Position numbers and translations under genes: made by a program. Below the pieces are notes generated by a model, which was not told where the DNA came from, did no database searches, and saw only the letters and a program-made list of their open reading frames with translations. Positions 24,959-37,402 of a DNA stretch of 64,000 bases are shown in pieces; within the stretch, counting starts at the first letter, position 1, and each line of letters begins with the position of its first letter. The DNA is from Coprinus comatus (lineage: Eukaryota > Basidiomycota > Agaricomycetes > Agaricales > Agaricaceae). Location of the stretch: the NCBI GenBank assembly GCA_034638255.1, contig JAWPGT010000007.1, forward strand, positions 930,001-994,000, written 5' to 3'.

Positions 24959-25611
24959 GGTGGGTTCCTACACACAAAACGCAGACTAGCCTTGGTGCGC
25001 GTGTTCAGCTTAATACAAGTATGTGCTGGGAAAGGTGTTTACCGATGAACTCTGTGGTAAATGAGGTGGTGCGACGGGTAGAAAGAAGGACTCAGCACCA
25101 GGAGATCATATGCAACCCTACTGTGAATGCCCACCTTCCTTATACGTACATCCGCCCTTTCTAGGCTCACGGTGCTTGCTACCGTCCGTCCTTTACACAC
25201 ACCGCTAGTCTATGGGCTGAAATATTATGCGTATTTATGGTCACTCTCCTACATAGGATACCTCGGAAAACATCACCAGCCGTCTAGCAACGAAGAAACT
25301 GTCAGTATATAGAAATTTAGAACATGCCCTTAATATTTTTATATCTATGACTCACCTTGGAAATAATTACACCCTCTCTATAGTATGTAGAATAATTACA
25401 AGTACCCAGCAAGTACCTTTGCTTAATTTTGGAATTTACATTCCATAAAACTCCCTGCGTATTCAAATGTGCACCATCTAGAAAACGCCTTCCACATACA
25501 GCAAAAAAGCCCCTAAACGATGATAACGTGACGTAACCCATCCACACCTCAATCCATTTAACCCGGGCTTACACTCAACATACCAACCTAACATATATCA
25601 TAAAAAACCGA
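24959..25611. other. Divergent promoter region RhoGEF / UBX protein gene
   Basis: About 650 bp between two divergent start codons. No coding frame or RNA gene is supported. It should carry both promoters. Confidence 0.55.
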
Positions 25612-27170
25612 ATGTCCTCAGACAAAGATACTCTTCTCGGAATGGGTTTTGATCCTGCCAGAGTAGAATGTTCGTTCAATTGTTCTCGCCACAGTCCACA
25701 TTGCACACCTACTAACACAACAGCATCAAATCCTCAGGGGCTCTCAAAGCAACAGGGAACAGAGGTCTTCAACCAGCTATGGATCACATTCTCGAAAACG
25801 ACGGAAAATCGATCCCAGATCTCAATGCTATCACTTCAGGCAGTAGTTCATCAGGACCTCAACCAATGGATGAAGACGATCCTGAAGACCTCGAAGCTTT
25901 ATCAGCTCTTGGTGTTAAAGGTGCTGCTGCTGCTGCGGCAGCAGCTGCTAGTGATGCAGAGGCTAGGGTAAGTTTCATTATCATTATGCGTAGTTTAGAA
26001 TGACGCGTTCAGCGCGCTTAGGGGTGATCTAATTGGATCTAACTTTTTAATAGAGTATTAAGTGCTCTCAATGTGGAAAGGTTTTCAAGAATACTGCTTT
26101 GGCTAATTACCATGCAGAAAAGAGTGGTCATGATCAATTTGAAGAATCAACCGAAGAAGTATGTCTCTTTGACAATCTCACCCTTATCTTACAATTATTT
26201 ATCTCGTAAGCCTAGATTAAACCTTTAACAGAAGAGGAGAAGAAACAAAGACTTGAAGAATTGAAAGAAAGAATGGCAATCAAACGATCCAGGAAAGCTG
26301 AAGAAGATGCTAAAGAAGCAAAAGCTAACGAAGCAATTCGACGAAAGGCTGGTAAAGTCAGTAATCAATCACCCTTCTTCGTATATTATACATACTCATG
26401 ACCAATCCTAGGATATGAATCAAATCCGAGAAGAACTCAAAGCTAAAGAGATCCAAAAGGAAGTCGAGGCCAAAAAGCGAGGTACGTACAATACAAATTC
26501 TCTTCCCTGTCACGCATTCTTATCATTCAACTTCTTTGATTGATAGAGAAAATCGAGGATGCTCGTGCTCGTGCAGCAGTCAAAGCTCAGATTGAAGCCG
26601 ACAGAAAGGCTCGTGCAGAGAAAACTGCGTTGGAAAAAGCTCTCCGTGAAGGTCGTGCTACTGGCGCCACGACACCAGTAGATGTACCAAAACCATCCGC
26701 TGCTGCTGCCAGTACCAATACTACAGCTGGTCGTGACTTTAAAGAAACTCGACTACAAATTCGTTTATCAACTGGTGGAGCTCCATATACAACAACATTA
26801 TCCAGCGATGCCCGTAAGCCGTCTCTCCTATTTTTAAAACCAATCCCTCGACCATTGACCATCACACGTGCTCCAATTGTCTCAGCTTTACGAGAGGTGG
26901 CGGAATACCTTGCAGGTCAGAACCTGGCTGTTGATGTGGAAACTGTCACCTTTTCCCAACATTTCCCCCGGTTTGTACCTATTTCATATCTGGATCTTTC
27001 AAACGATTTACGCTATATTTAGCAAAGCATTTTCGCGTGCAGATTTTGAGAGAAGTCTCAGGGACCTTGGACTTACCCCTTCTGCTGTATGTGTTCTTTT
27101 CTTCATCTATTATATTCTTCACTTACCCATGTCAACTAACATTCAGGTTCTCATCGCAACTCCTCAGTGA
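25612..27170 (+). CDS. UBA - C2H2 zinc finger - UBX domain protein (UBXN1/SAKS1-like Cdc48 adaptor)
   Basis: Predicted adaptor linking ubiquitylated clients to the Cdc48/p97 segregase. Nine exons join to 347 aa: 25612-25669, 25738-25967, 26054-26158, 26216-26356, 26412-26481, 26547-26813, 26886-26970, 27023-27086, 27147-27170. Residues 5-45 form a UBA domain (DTLLGMGFDPARVEW, NRGLQPAMDHILEN). An acidic/Ala-rich linker follows. A C2H2 finger has C-x2-C-x12-H-x5-H spacing (CSQCGKVFKNTALANYH). A long Lys/Glu/Arg coiled coil leads into a C-terminal UBX fold with ETRLQIRLSTGGAP. The p97-binding loop FPR in SQHFPRKAFSR is assembled across an intron. The last exon is only 24 nt. Mammalian UBXN1 has UBA, coiled coil and UBX in the same order; the zinc finger is seen in fungal homologues. 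The gene converges on the F-box gene with about 120 bp between stops. Confidence 0.9.
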
Positions 27171-27288
27171 CAGATCAATAAATAAGAATAAGCACATGTA
27201 TAATAACTCTACCAATAACAGTTCTTTACAGAAAATTAAAACAATCCTCAAAAGAGGTTCTATCCGCTAAGCTCTCTCTTTTTTTTTT

Positions 27289-29241
27289 CTATGCATAATC
27301 CAAAATTTTGATCCGACCATCCAAATGTCCAATTGCAATCTTTCCTTCCTCTTCATCAAGAGCAACCACATTCCATTCATCCACCTCCACAAATCTATAT
27401 TCGGAATTCATGACCATAGAATCCACATCAAGTTCTTCTTCCCTTTCCAACTTCCCTTCCCCCTTTCCATTTCCATCCCCATCTTCATTCTCATCCTTAT
27501 CCCCATTCCATCTTTCAGAAAATCTCGAACCTGCCAATCTTTGACCAAGTTCAGCATAACCAATGTAGCCTTCCGTATGACTATCAATATACATGATTGT
27601 CCCACGAGATCCAATGACCATGTCATATGCTGCCATCAAACGTATTGGAGAGCTGATTGTTTCCAACATAATAGGAATAAACGTGTAAGGAAGATTTCCT
27701 TTACTTGTTTCTCTATCTGCGTTGAACAATTCATTTGGTTCAAGCATATATCGATGAATAAGATTGACCGGCTATAAATTTTTGAAACACGATATGTAGA
27801 AAGAGCGGGAAAAACAGATCACGGTCAGTTTTTCTTTGTTATACCGGTTTGTAAAAATTAATCGAAGTTTTTTTACATACCCAAGGATGAATGCTACCAA
27901 ATCGTAAAGCAACATGTAACGGACGTGGCCTGGATTCTGTCAAATTGAAGTTGTCATTGCAGCTGCCTATAGGATGAATCATCTTCATCTTCAAAGAATC
28001 CACTTTCCATTGCCATTTATGTTTTGCGAGGATTTCCATTTTCATCCCATCGGAGGTTATAACTTTTGGTAAAGCATAAACTTCCAAAGTCCTTTCCCTA
28101 CTCAAAATAATACACCCATAATCCACCAAAATGTCGAGTATTCTTTCTGGCTGTCAAGAGAGAAAAATAGAAAGCGGTGGAGGAAAGAGGATAAGGGGGG
28201 ATTTGGAGTCAATAAGCGGGTACGTAAGTTTTTAGTTGTTTCCACAGTATTGGCGAAGAAAGCCAATTAGGTTTAGTGAGTAATCACCTGGTGATGAAAA
28301 CTTCCTGTTTCATTATCTATCAACTCCACGCGCCTTTCTGGTTGTTCGAATTGATAGAAGAATACACGTCCTGTAGGATCTTGAGAGAGAATATAATCCC
28401 CAACAAGAAAGAACGATCCTACTGTGTTGTTATCCTTTATACTTGCGATAGTAACGCATGCTTGAGGTGGTGTATTTCCAACCGTTGGATCAACATCAAT
28501 CAAGAGGGTACTAGATGTTTATATGGCACATAACCATAGTGATAAAGTACGTCAGTTTAAAATTCGTAAAACCCGAGGATATAACGTTGGGAAAGGTTCA
28601 AGGGGGTGATTTTTAGAATTAAAAAAAAAAAACTTACTCTGTCGTTCTTACAGCATATACCGCCTTTCCTGAGGATGATTGATTAAAAGCCAAACCAAAG
28701 AATTGGTGAAATATTCTTCTCGCTACACAAACAGGAGGTGATTGTTTAACATCCCAACATTGGAAGGTAAACACTTTAAGACCATTAGAACGAGTCAATG
28801 CAACGGAAAGAAGCCAATGATAGGAATTCCGTGACAAGAATTTGAGGGCTATAATTCCTGATGTTGGGACGGCAACAAAGGTTTCTTCTTTAGTGCTTAA
28901 CGGATTTGGGAGACTCCAATTATGTTTATAATGTTCTGCTTTGATTGAGAGATGTTCTAGTTCTGAAGCGTCGATTGTTTGTAGACTTCGATTATTGAGT
29001 CCGGGTATAGGGATATTGTTGGCTAGAAGATTATGATGAATATAGGTATACCAGAGTGTATGCGTCTTCGTAGTGTAATAGAAGTCCTTGCATATCTAGA
29101 AAGAAACAACCACTAGAACTTTAGTACACCACAATTAAGCCCCCAACTATAAACTCGTACCATTCTAACTTGACGAATATCGGGGATTGACAAGTAGGAG
29201 AATATGATGGGAAGGATGTCTAGTGGTAGAGTACAAGGCAT
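27289..29241 (-). CDS. F-box domain protein with C-terminal WD40/propeller-like region
   Basis: Probable substrate receptor of an SCF ubiquitin ligase. Exons 29161-29241, 28638-29095, 28288-28510, 27881-28150 and 27289-27771 join to 504 aa. The F-box occupies residues 4-45 (LPLDILPIIFSYLSIPDI, then ICKDFYYTT and LWYTYI) and should bind Skp1. The remaining 450 residues are beta-rich, with repeated strands such as GSFFLVGDYILSQD, GRVFFYQFEQ, DYGCIILSRERTLEVYAL and the closing GKIAIGHLDGRIKILDY. This suggests a divergent propeller, but no standard WD repeats can be counted. An acidic Gly/Asn/Asp/Glu stretch interrupts the last part. MPCTL is used as the start; an in-frame Met 27 codons upstream is possible. 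F-box proteins are numerous in agaricomycetes, and the substrate is unknown. Confidence 0.8.
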
Positions 29242-31191
29242 GAGTGTAAAGAGAGAGAACGAGTGGTGATGGTATCGACAAGAACAAAGAGAGGAGCGTA
29301 GGTAAGGATCCATATAACCCATTTATATATTTCCTGCCACCTGGCTGAGAGGTCTTTTCAACAGCTTATTGATTATTTCCACGAACCGGAAGGTCCCTTA
29401 AGGCCTTATGATTTATCTTGTGGTTTGCAATTCTCGACTCAGGGCAAATGTATATAGAATTTGCCTATTTCTTGACATATTAACTATGGTTCTCCACCTT
29501 GTGAAAGACCGGAGAATGGAAAATCAGATTCAAGGGGAATACTAAATAGAAACGAGGTGTGTAATGAATTTTATATAAAAGAAAAGTGACAAACCGATAA
29601 CATTCGTGTACATATATGTAACATCATCATCGATTCATCATCATAAAATAAGAGATTGACGTTAGTCAACCGACGGTCATCTTCTATGCGTGGTATATTT
29701 AAATCTTTACAAGGGTATATCGGAGCTCGGAAGTTCCAGTTATTCGGTTTATAACAACTTAACAAGTTTAGTTCACGGGTTCTTTTACAAAAAAAAAAAG
29801 TTCACATGGGAGAAGAAATCCAAAATACTTCTTACCTATCTTCTGGGCCCAAGTTGGAAGATGGAGTAATAAATAATCAATGAAATCAAAGAACATCCAA
29901 GTGGGGGAGAGTATTCGGAATTGCCATGCGATCATCCGTAAAGTACGAGATCAGCGGAAAACTTATAACATTAACCGCTAACTAAAGTACATTGAAAGAA
30001 TAAGATGTATCTCAATTCGGAAAATTTTGTATAACGCATAAAATGTAAAGGTAGCCCAACACTTCCAGAAACCAAGAACAAAAAAAAAGGGATCTCTCGG
30101 CGCCGGTGATTTGTGGTGAGAGGTTCGACGACGGAATCGCACATTTCCACACAATGAATAAGCGATATTTCGGTCTGCTGATATCAGTTCTGTGCGTTAT
30201 TGTGAAATCCTACAGGGAAGGGGAAGCCTGGCCCTTTCCACGAACTTCTTCACCGAAAAAGACGTGGTAAATCATAGCTAATACAGCTCATATACATAAT
30301 TTATATAGAAACACTAGACAGTATGCATAACAAAAGCGGGTGACGAAGCGTTAAAACAACTTCGGCTAACAAGTGATTCTTTCCGTGGTTTATCTTATCT
30401 CTCTAAAAGGCGGAAATAAGTTACTGGGAAAAATCTATTATTATTACCCAAGCCTCCCCGTATCACAGCGCAGCTGATGTAGTCCATGGTGGCAGTCATA
30501 TACTAGGTCATACTACTCATCAGTACCCAGTCACTTGATGCTTATTACATGATGCCCCCTGCCAATCAATTATATGATCTTTAGGTAAAGTAAAGAAGCT
30601 TCAGCTCCAAATCATTCTTCATTGACAAAGACTATTGGAGTACAACACACTATATATGAGTTCATGAGAATGTCCACCTTTTGTCCGAATGGTATGTTGT
30701 TGTCATTATACAAATGACAACATCCCCTTGACATACCTTCCCGATTTACAAGGCACCACTCAGTTTATATTGACATGCGATCAAAACGCAAATTCGAATC
30801 AGTTCGACCCTGAATACTACAGTTTAGATATGGGATATCCAGGGAAACTTATCCGCGACAGCAACAGCGCCACTTCTTTTTTCTACTCATCCGACCCTTT
30901 TGTATTATTTTAATGGTTAAAACTTCAATTGAATGTTGAACGTTTGGATACCGATTTTGAAGAAGCGATAGGTATGTACTTGATAAGATTTATTGCGAAA
31001 GGGACGGCATTCTAACATGGTACCAGTACCACTTCAATGTCGATGGTGGCACTGATATGTGAGGATAAGTATCAATCTAAATCCCTATATAAAAAAAAAA
31101 ATTAGAGCAAAAATAGAGCAACTCAATCCCAAATTCCAACAAGAAAAAAAAAACCACACCACCACCACCACCACTTCCACAAGACTTTAAA
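29242..31191. other. Intergenic region between F-box gene and BIR1
   Basis: About 1.95 kb. Apart from a weak two-exon candidate at 30664-30913, described separately, no coding exon, RNA gene or repeat is supported. Short A runs lie just before the BIR1 stop (31090-31160). Confidence 0.5.
30664..30913 (+). CDS. Candidate small two-exon gene, 62 aa, unknown
   Basis: Not recognised. An ATG at 30664 opens 28 nt (MRMSTFCPN), then a GTATGT donor at 30692 and a TTTACAAG acceptor give a 61 nt intron typical of this window. The second exon (30753-30913) stays in frame to a stop. The product is 62 aa, Asn/Ser/Asp/Tyr-rich, with two Cys (FCPNGTTQFILTCDQ) and no signal peptide. It lies alone in a 1.9 kb intergenic region. 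The splice signals and intron length are the only support, so it could be chance. Confidence 0.3.
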
Positions 31192-33861
31192 CTACAACCC
31201 CTCAATGATCTTCCTAACTTCATCAGACCTTTTCCTAAACCTAACCAAATCCCTCTCTCCATCTCTCTTAAACTTATCAAACTCAACTTCCATTTGATAT
31301 CTAATCCACTCTTCAACAGTCATATCCAATTCAGCTTCAGAAAGCGTTTGTAAAGGTATAAATGGTAATTTCGATAAAGGTGGTATGAATTCTGGTATTG
31401 ATTCATGTTCTCGCTCTTGTTCTTGTTCTTTCTCCTCTTGTTGCTTTTCTTGTTGTTCTTGTTTCTCTTTTTCATTACCGCTGACGTTGACGACATTAAT
31501 GTTGGTATTTGAAGAAAATGAATTTGATCTTGATCTTGATCTTGTACTCGTGCTTCGAAGTAATCGAGAACCATAACCATGCCCATTAGTATTAGTATCA
31601 AATTTCGATGACGTAGGTACAGAGGAAATGTTGGTTTTGGGTTTCGGTTCAGTTTCGGTTTCAGTTTGTGGCGGTGGTGTTCTAGGGATACCAGAAGTTG
31701 CAAACGGTTGTTGACGTTGTTGACGAGATGGTGGTGTTAAAGGTACAAGTTGTGGTGGCGGAGAAGGTGTGTGTTGGGGTTGAGGCGCTTGTAACATTAA
31801 TTCATCTTCATCTTCTTGCACATGTTGGAGTCCTGGTTCTGGTTCTGGTTCTGGCAATGGCACTGGCTCCTCTGGCACCGGTTCTGGGAACGTAGTTTCT
31901 ACTTCTGGCCCGTCCACTTCGATATCGGAATGTTGCAATGGTTCTGGTTCATCTAGAATTTCCGGCTCCGGTACATGAGTTTTTTGTAGCTGTTTACTTG
32001 AAGTAAGCTTCTTCTTAGAAGTCGTCTTCGGAACAGGTACGGGAATAGGCGCTTCTTCTACATCCATGTCAACAACCATCTCATCTTCTTCTACAGCCGG
32101 CATGGCTACCTTCTTTGACGGGGCAGATGCTTCGACAGCGGATATTGTAGTTATCGATGGTTTAGATTTGCTAGCCTTCGTGGACTTGGAGAGAGTGCTT
32201 AAGGGTCGTACATCATCAACATTGGTATCTTCATCTTCTTCCTCAACTTGCAAGGGCTTAGTTACTATCTTCTTAGACCTCGACTTCTTTGGAACAGCTT
32301 CCTCCTCGGTATCACTAACCGGTAATTCTTTAGGACTCTGCTTCTTTGATTTAGCTACCCGTTTTGGCGGGACGGGCTCTTCTACGACGTCTTCCTCGAT
32401 GTCCATATGTTGTGGCGGTGGCGGGGATGGGGATGGAGGTGGAACTTGGGTTTTCCGAGTAGTGGATTTTGATCTTGACTTGGTCTTTCGTACTGGCTTT
32501 GGTTCCACTTCTTCGTCCTCCTCTTCGATGGGAGTTACCGTAGCTGCTGCCCTTTTCGAGCGCGAAGGCTTCTTCGATGTAGATTTAGCGAGGGAGACAG
32601 GCTTTTCCTCAGCATCGTCGACTTCGGGCTCGGGAGGCTCCTCTACAGGAAGAGTAGTTTTTCGTGATCGTGAGGGCTTTCTGGAAACAGGCTTGGAAGG
32701 GGGTGGGGCTTCCTCGGGTACATACTCTTGTTCAGGTTCTTCTTCAATCACAGCTTGTGTTTTTCGTGATCTGGAGGGTTTCTTCGGTACTGCTGCTGAG
32801 GATTTACGAGTCGATGTTGATGTTGATCGAGATTTTGGTTTGGGTGGTTCTGGTTCTGGTTCTGTTTCCTCTTCATCTACCACAGTGATTGTCTTGCGTG
32901 CTCGTGAAGCCTTTCGGGTTGTAGCTTTAACAGGAGGTGGTGCAGGTTCTTCGTCCTCGTCCTCCTCGTCCTCCTCTAGTACCTCTTTCATATTAGAACG
33001 ACTTCTACCGTGTGATTGTGAACGAGAAAGTGCAGCAGAGGCTCGAGAACTTCGTGAGGATGTTGACGTTGATGGTCCTTTTGTGGCCACTTCTGTGGTT
33101 GGAACAAAAAAAGGACAGTCGCCTTTTCTCTTCCTATGTTCTTCTCTACAACAGTGTCTTTAGCTTGATTCACAGTATGTCTAAGTAGACTTACAAAGGG
33201 TTATCGTCACTATCCCAAGAACTGAGAGAGATTCCGCAATAAAGACAGGTTGCAAGATCGTCACCTTCGTGTTGAGGTGTAAATACAAAACCAGCTTTCG
33301 CCATCTACGATATAGTGAGATAGACGGTTAATGGTATACAAGCGATTGGCAATGTACCTTCTTAGAACCTGCGCCATGATTTCGCGTTTTGTCATGTATC
33401 CAGCCGTTACCTATACTGTAGCTCTGTAGCCTAGCCTTCTCCATGGCCTTTGAAGTGGGTATTCTGGATTTATCTCGGAAGGTGAAGCTAACAATGATCA
33501 GAAGATGGCTTAGTGGGGAAGGTTGTTGAACCTACCTTCCCTGGTCGTCCATATCGTCTCTTAAACCACATCGAACACTGGCCCAGCAACAGGTCTTTCC
33601 ACACTTATTCCAATGAATATCAAATGGATCGTCGTTTTCCTCCCAATCACTGAGCTGCTTCTCGCACATAAAGCAAGTGACATTGTCCCGATCTTCAAAA
33701 CTTGGGTTGAAGAAGAAGCCAGCCTCTGCAAGAGTAGAAGGGTTTGCGAGAAAAGCGTCGGGATGAGGCCATTTGACAGCCTTTGAGGCGCCAGTCTTTG
33801 AAGTGTTCTGTACTTTGACAGACTTTGCATACGACTCGATGCGATTCTGGATGCATTCCAT
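31192..33861 (-). CDS. BIR1: Bir1/survivin-like chromosomal passenger protein with two BIR domains
   Basis: Survivin-type subunit that targets Aurora kinase and INCENP to centromeres in mitosis. Exons 33536-33861, 33358-33487, 33195-33304 and 31192-33145 give 839 aa. BIR1 (about residues 25-105) has WPHPDAFLANPSTLAEAGFF and CFMCEKQLSDWE. BIR2 (about 112-195) has MAKAGFVFTPQHEGDDLATC, CLYCGISLSSWDSDDNP and the zinc His/Cys pair EEHRKRKGDCPFF. That pair is recovered only if the 33146-33194 intron is removed. A long disordered arm of Ser/Arg/Lys and Glu/Pro motifs (KPSRSRKT repeated) follows, and a C-terminal helix (MTVEEWIRYQMEVEFDKF) as in fungal Bir1. It diverges from WAPL over only 98 bp. 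The start used is the Met before ECIQNRIES; an in-frame Met 19 codons upstream would extend it slightly into the promoter. Confidence 0.92.
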
Positions 33862-33959
33862 CGTTTGTAGTTGGTTAACCAGATCTCCGTGACGTCTTCC
33901 AGTGTCGCGCCTTGTCACGCGTCAAGATCACGCGATCTACCTTGTCTAAACTCCGTCAT
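33862..33959. promoter_or_regulatory. 98 bp divergent BIR1/WAPL promoter with MCB-like ACGCGT box
   Basis: The two start codons are only 98 bp apart. The interval holds ACGCGT at 33917-33922 (perfect MluI cell-cycle box), a second near-match ACGCGA at 33930-33935, TCGCGCC at about 33904-33910 and a CRE-like TGACGTC at 33890-33896. In fungi ACGCGT is the site of MBF, which drives G1/S genes. Both flanking genes act in chromosome segregation, so shared cell-cycle control is a reasonable inference. Confidence 0.55.
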
Positions 33960-36814
33960 ATGCCAGTATCCAGAACCTATGGCAAGAAATCCTCTGCAAA
34001 GCGTAAAACATCGCCCTTGGAGAACGATATAACGCATATAGTCACAAAGAAAAAACGACGACCATCCTCTCCAGATGCCACTACCGACCTTGACGATATA
34101 CCACACAAGAAACTACATCCTATACCAAGAACACCCACCAAGCTTACCAAACGTATGCTGGGTCGGTCCAGAACCGAGCCCAGTATCACATCCCCCGGTT
34201 CAAGTCCGATGACCAGAACCCAATCAATGCCGGTTATACCTTCTTCTCCCCCACAAGAATCTGTCAACGAACATCATGAACCCAGACCAGCCATTACAAC
34301 CACAGCCACCACAACCAGAGTCAAACGAACATATGCTGGTCAATCACGCTCCTTCCTAATATCGCTTCCCGTTGGAGACTTGAATCCTGATGCACCGCTG
34401 GGCGTTACGAATGAAGGAGACGAGTTCTTTGAACAAGAGTCGTATGCAGCACTACGTGCACGTTGGGGTCTGGACAGCTTGGAGGATGATTCTATTACCC
34501 CGCCCAAATCGCCTTCTAGGAACAAATCTAAGCCCGGTTCTAGTTCCTCAACACCTCGCAAAGGCAAGGGAAAGGCTCCAGCTATGTACTTACCCCCAGG
34601 AATGATGAATCCGCTCAAGAGCATTACGGAGTTAAGGAGCAAGGGCGAGTCGCGGAGGTTTATGGATGAGGTTGGCTACCTGTTTGAGGGAATGGAACCC
34701 TCGAGTAGCTTGAATCTCAGAAGAACCAGGTAAGAGGCTGTATTATCTTCTGGTTTATTATCTCATTGTATAAAAGTGCGTTAGAGATCGTAACGAAACT
34801 CTGCAATGAGGATTTTGCAAGGAAAGCCAAAGCTACGGACTTCTATCAGAAAACTTGGGAGATATTTCTTAGAGCAGGTGCTGGCCTTTGTCAAGACAAA
34901 GTGAGTGGAGTGACCTGGGCCGATGATCCTTTTCTGACGCATATATTCAGATTTTGGATGTCCTCATGATGTTCCTTACATCTTTGATTACGCGAGATTC
35001 AGATACATTGATTGAATTGGCTCGTCATGATATCAATCTCGGGAACTCACAACAAAAAGGAAAAGAGAAAGAGACAGAGTCCGATGATCAATCGCTCATT
35101 GGCGTCCTATTTTCCATCCTTAAGAACTTGGAAGAGAACGATCCTCTTTCAATGTCATCGCCGGACCAATCATACACCGACCTAGATTTTAAACAACTTG
35201 GTTTTAATAAGAAGGAACGGAATATAGTATGTTAATCAAATTGTCATGGTTATCCATTGCTCACCATTTTTAGTTATCGGGCATATATTCGACAATAGCA
35301 CATAGATCAGGTCTCTTCTCCCAGGGTACTTCTGTATGTGCTTTTTCGCAATTCAGTCATAATACTTTCTCATCAATCTTTGTTATTTCAGATTACCACC
35401 GCATTATTAGCAACACACACTCTACGATCTCTCCCTACCTCCATTATACCACCGGATCACCTGTTAACCTTACTTAGCTCTCTGCGACACATCTTCGAAT
35501 CGTCATTCTCCTCTAGTAATTCTGCCAATGGTACACTACCGGATGCAACGTCTGGACAATCACACTTCCAATGCTTACAAAATCACCTCCACCTCCTCGA
35601 CATGTACCTACTCAGTCAATGGAATACTGCGAAACCCAAAGAAGAACATCTGGATCGACAAATCAAAGCAGCACTAAAGTTTGCAAGGGATGAATGGCTT
35701 GTAGATGGTCTAATAATGGCGGGTGTATGTGCCGGGGTGACAGGGGCGCAAAATTCTTCGGGTGAGTATTCCAATACTTCTCCTCTGATCTTTGTTAACC
35801 AGCCACTATAGCGAATGAATGCCTTGAGGTATTACTACGAGTACTCATCAATTTTACGCATGGGGACGAAGAGTGGGCTAAGAAGGTACTCGAACACGAG
35901 CATGGTGTTACATTCATTTTACGCCTACTCGTTTCCTCTGGCATTCAGCCTTCAACGAATAATCAGGCGGAACGGAACTCGTCTAAGATTAAAGTCGAAG
36001 AGCTGTCTGATGAAGCTGAAGATGACGACGAAGGTGAAGATGAAAGACAAGCAAAATCAAGCTCTACATTGGATAGATTATGTCTGGCACTTGGCTTACT
36101 CACAAATCTCGTCCAAGCATTACCTGAGATCAAATTCGCTTTACAAAGACGAAGTGAGCTTTCTGCTAGTTGTAACGTATGCTTTTTGTTCTGACTCTTT
36201 GAAAAAAATTAGAACTTTCACTTTCATGTACCTCAAAGAAATGCGCGAAAACATGTCGTTGTCCAAATCCTATCAATGGTCTTCAAATCCTAGCTCGCAT
36301 ATACGCCAATCAACAATCCATAGCCACATCCTCCATAACCTCACATCATCCTCCCGACATGGACATTGACACGAACCCGAATATGAACATGAACATTAAA
36401 TCAGAACCATCAACAACATCGACAACTCCAACTCCATCTCTAACAATGTCTACTTTAGACATAAACGCTGAAGCAGACGCATCACTTATTCAAGGTCATC
36501 TAGCGATTCTTTTCGGACTTGTGATGCGTGATTGTCCATCCAATATTAAAGAAATTTTATCTGCATTACCTTCGTCACCTTCATCCTTAACATCAACATC
36601 AACATCAGCATCGCGGTCCTCGTCGTCGTCATTGTCAGGAAGGAATAATAATAGCAATGATAGTAAAGGAAAGATTGAAAAGTTGGTAGAACAAGCAAAG
36701 GAATTTGTAATGTTTTATAATGTTATGAGTTCTGGTAATGTAGAGGGTGAGAAGGATGGGAAAGTGGCGATTGGAGTTGTCAAGTTTTTGGAACAGTTGA
36801 GGGATGATCAATGA
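33960..36814 (+). CDS. WAPL: WAPL family cohesin-release protein
   Basis: Predicted cohesin unloader (Wapl/Wpl1/Rad61) that opens the cohesin ring with Pds5. Exons 33960-34729, 34777-34900, 34951-35226, 35274-35333, 35392-35761, 35812-36153 and 36213-36814 join to 847 aa. The first 250 residues are basic and disordered (VSRTYGKKSSAKRKTS, VKRTYAGQSRSFL). A helical HEAT-like WAPL domain starts near 240. It includes ITELRSKGESRRFMDEVGYL, ALEIVTKLCNEDFARKAK, LDVLMMFLTSLITRDSDT, CLEVLLRVLINFTHGDEEW and DRLCLALGLLTNLVQALP, the last two being hallmarks of the family. The C-terminus contains a low-complexity Ser/Thr/Asn block before the closing helices (HLAILFGLVMRDCPSNIKEI, VVKFLEQLRDD). The ATG at 33960 is the first in frame; codons upstream are open but have no ATG. 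Confidence 0.92.
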
Positions 36815-37402
36815 TAGATGGAGTTTTTTTTTATGGATTTGAATATTTAGGATGTAATTGGTTGTCAACTTGTGAGGGAATATTTTCGAGGATCTTAAGT
36901 TGATTGATTTTTTCTTTTCATTTCGTATATTTTAAATTGGGTCACGTTTTTTTTTGTAATATTTATTTGGAGCATAAGCTCCTTGGACACACACACAATG
37001 TACAAAATTCTGTACACGAAGACATAAAACTCGTAAAAAAAAAACATAATGATGCGAACATCGTAAAAGCATAGCAAGTTGTAAAAAAAAAAAAACAAGA
37101 ATTTCAATAACACGACTTCACGGACGACAAGAATGAGAACGGGGTAAGAAGAACAAGAACGACGCGTGGGGTGATGAGTTGTGGCAAAGATAACAACTCC
37201 AAGTCAAGAAGAGAAAATCAAAAAATGGCTGAGCGGGGGTTCGTAAAAAAACAACAGCAAGCACAAGATATCAAGAACAAGTAGCAATGGGAAAGCAAAA
37301 AAGCATACAACTCAGTTACAAAACACAACCTTCAAGGTAACATCAACCATATTTTCAAGACGGCAGCCTCCAAGACGAGAGAGAGAGAGAGATCGGAGGT
37401 CA
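36815..37402. other. Convergent 3' flanks of WAPL and Argonaute
   Basis: About 590 bp of AT-rich sequence with several T and A runs, consistent with two facing 3' UTRs. A GA repeat lies at about 37378-37392 next to the Argonaute stop codon. No coding frame is supported. Confidence 0.6.

Noticed and set aside
32066..33163. 365-codon open frame on + opposite BIR1
   Set aside because: It is the antisense reading of the Ser/Glu/Pro low-complexity arm of Bir1. Its translation is Ser/Thr/Asp repeats with no fold, whereas the minus strand gives two BIR domains and a conserved C-terminus.
33912..33959. Upstream extension of WAPL
   Set aside because: The frame is open upstream but begins only with a TTG. 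The ATG at 33960 is the first proper start, and the extension would run into the MCB-containing promoter.
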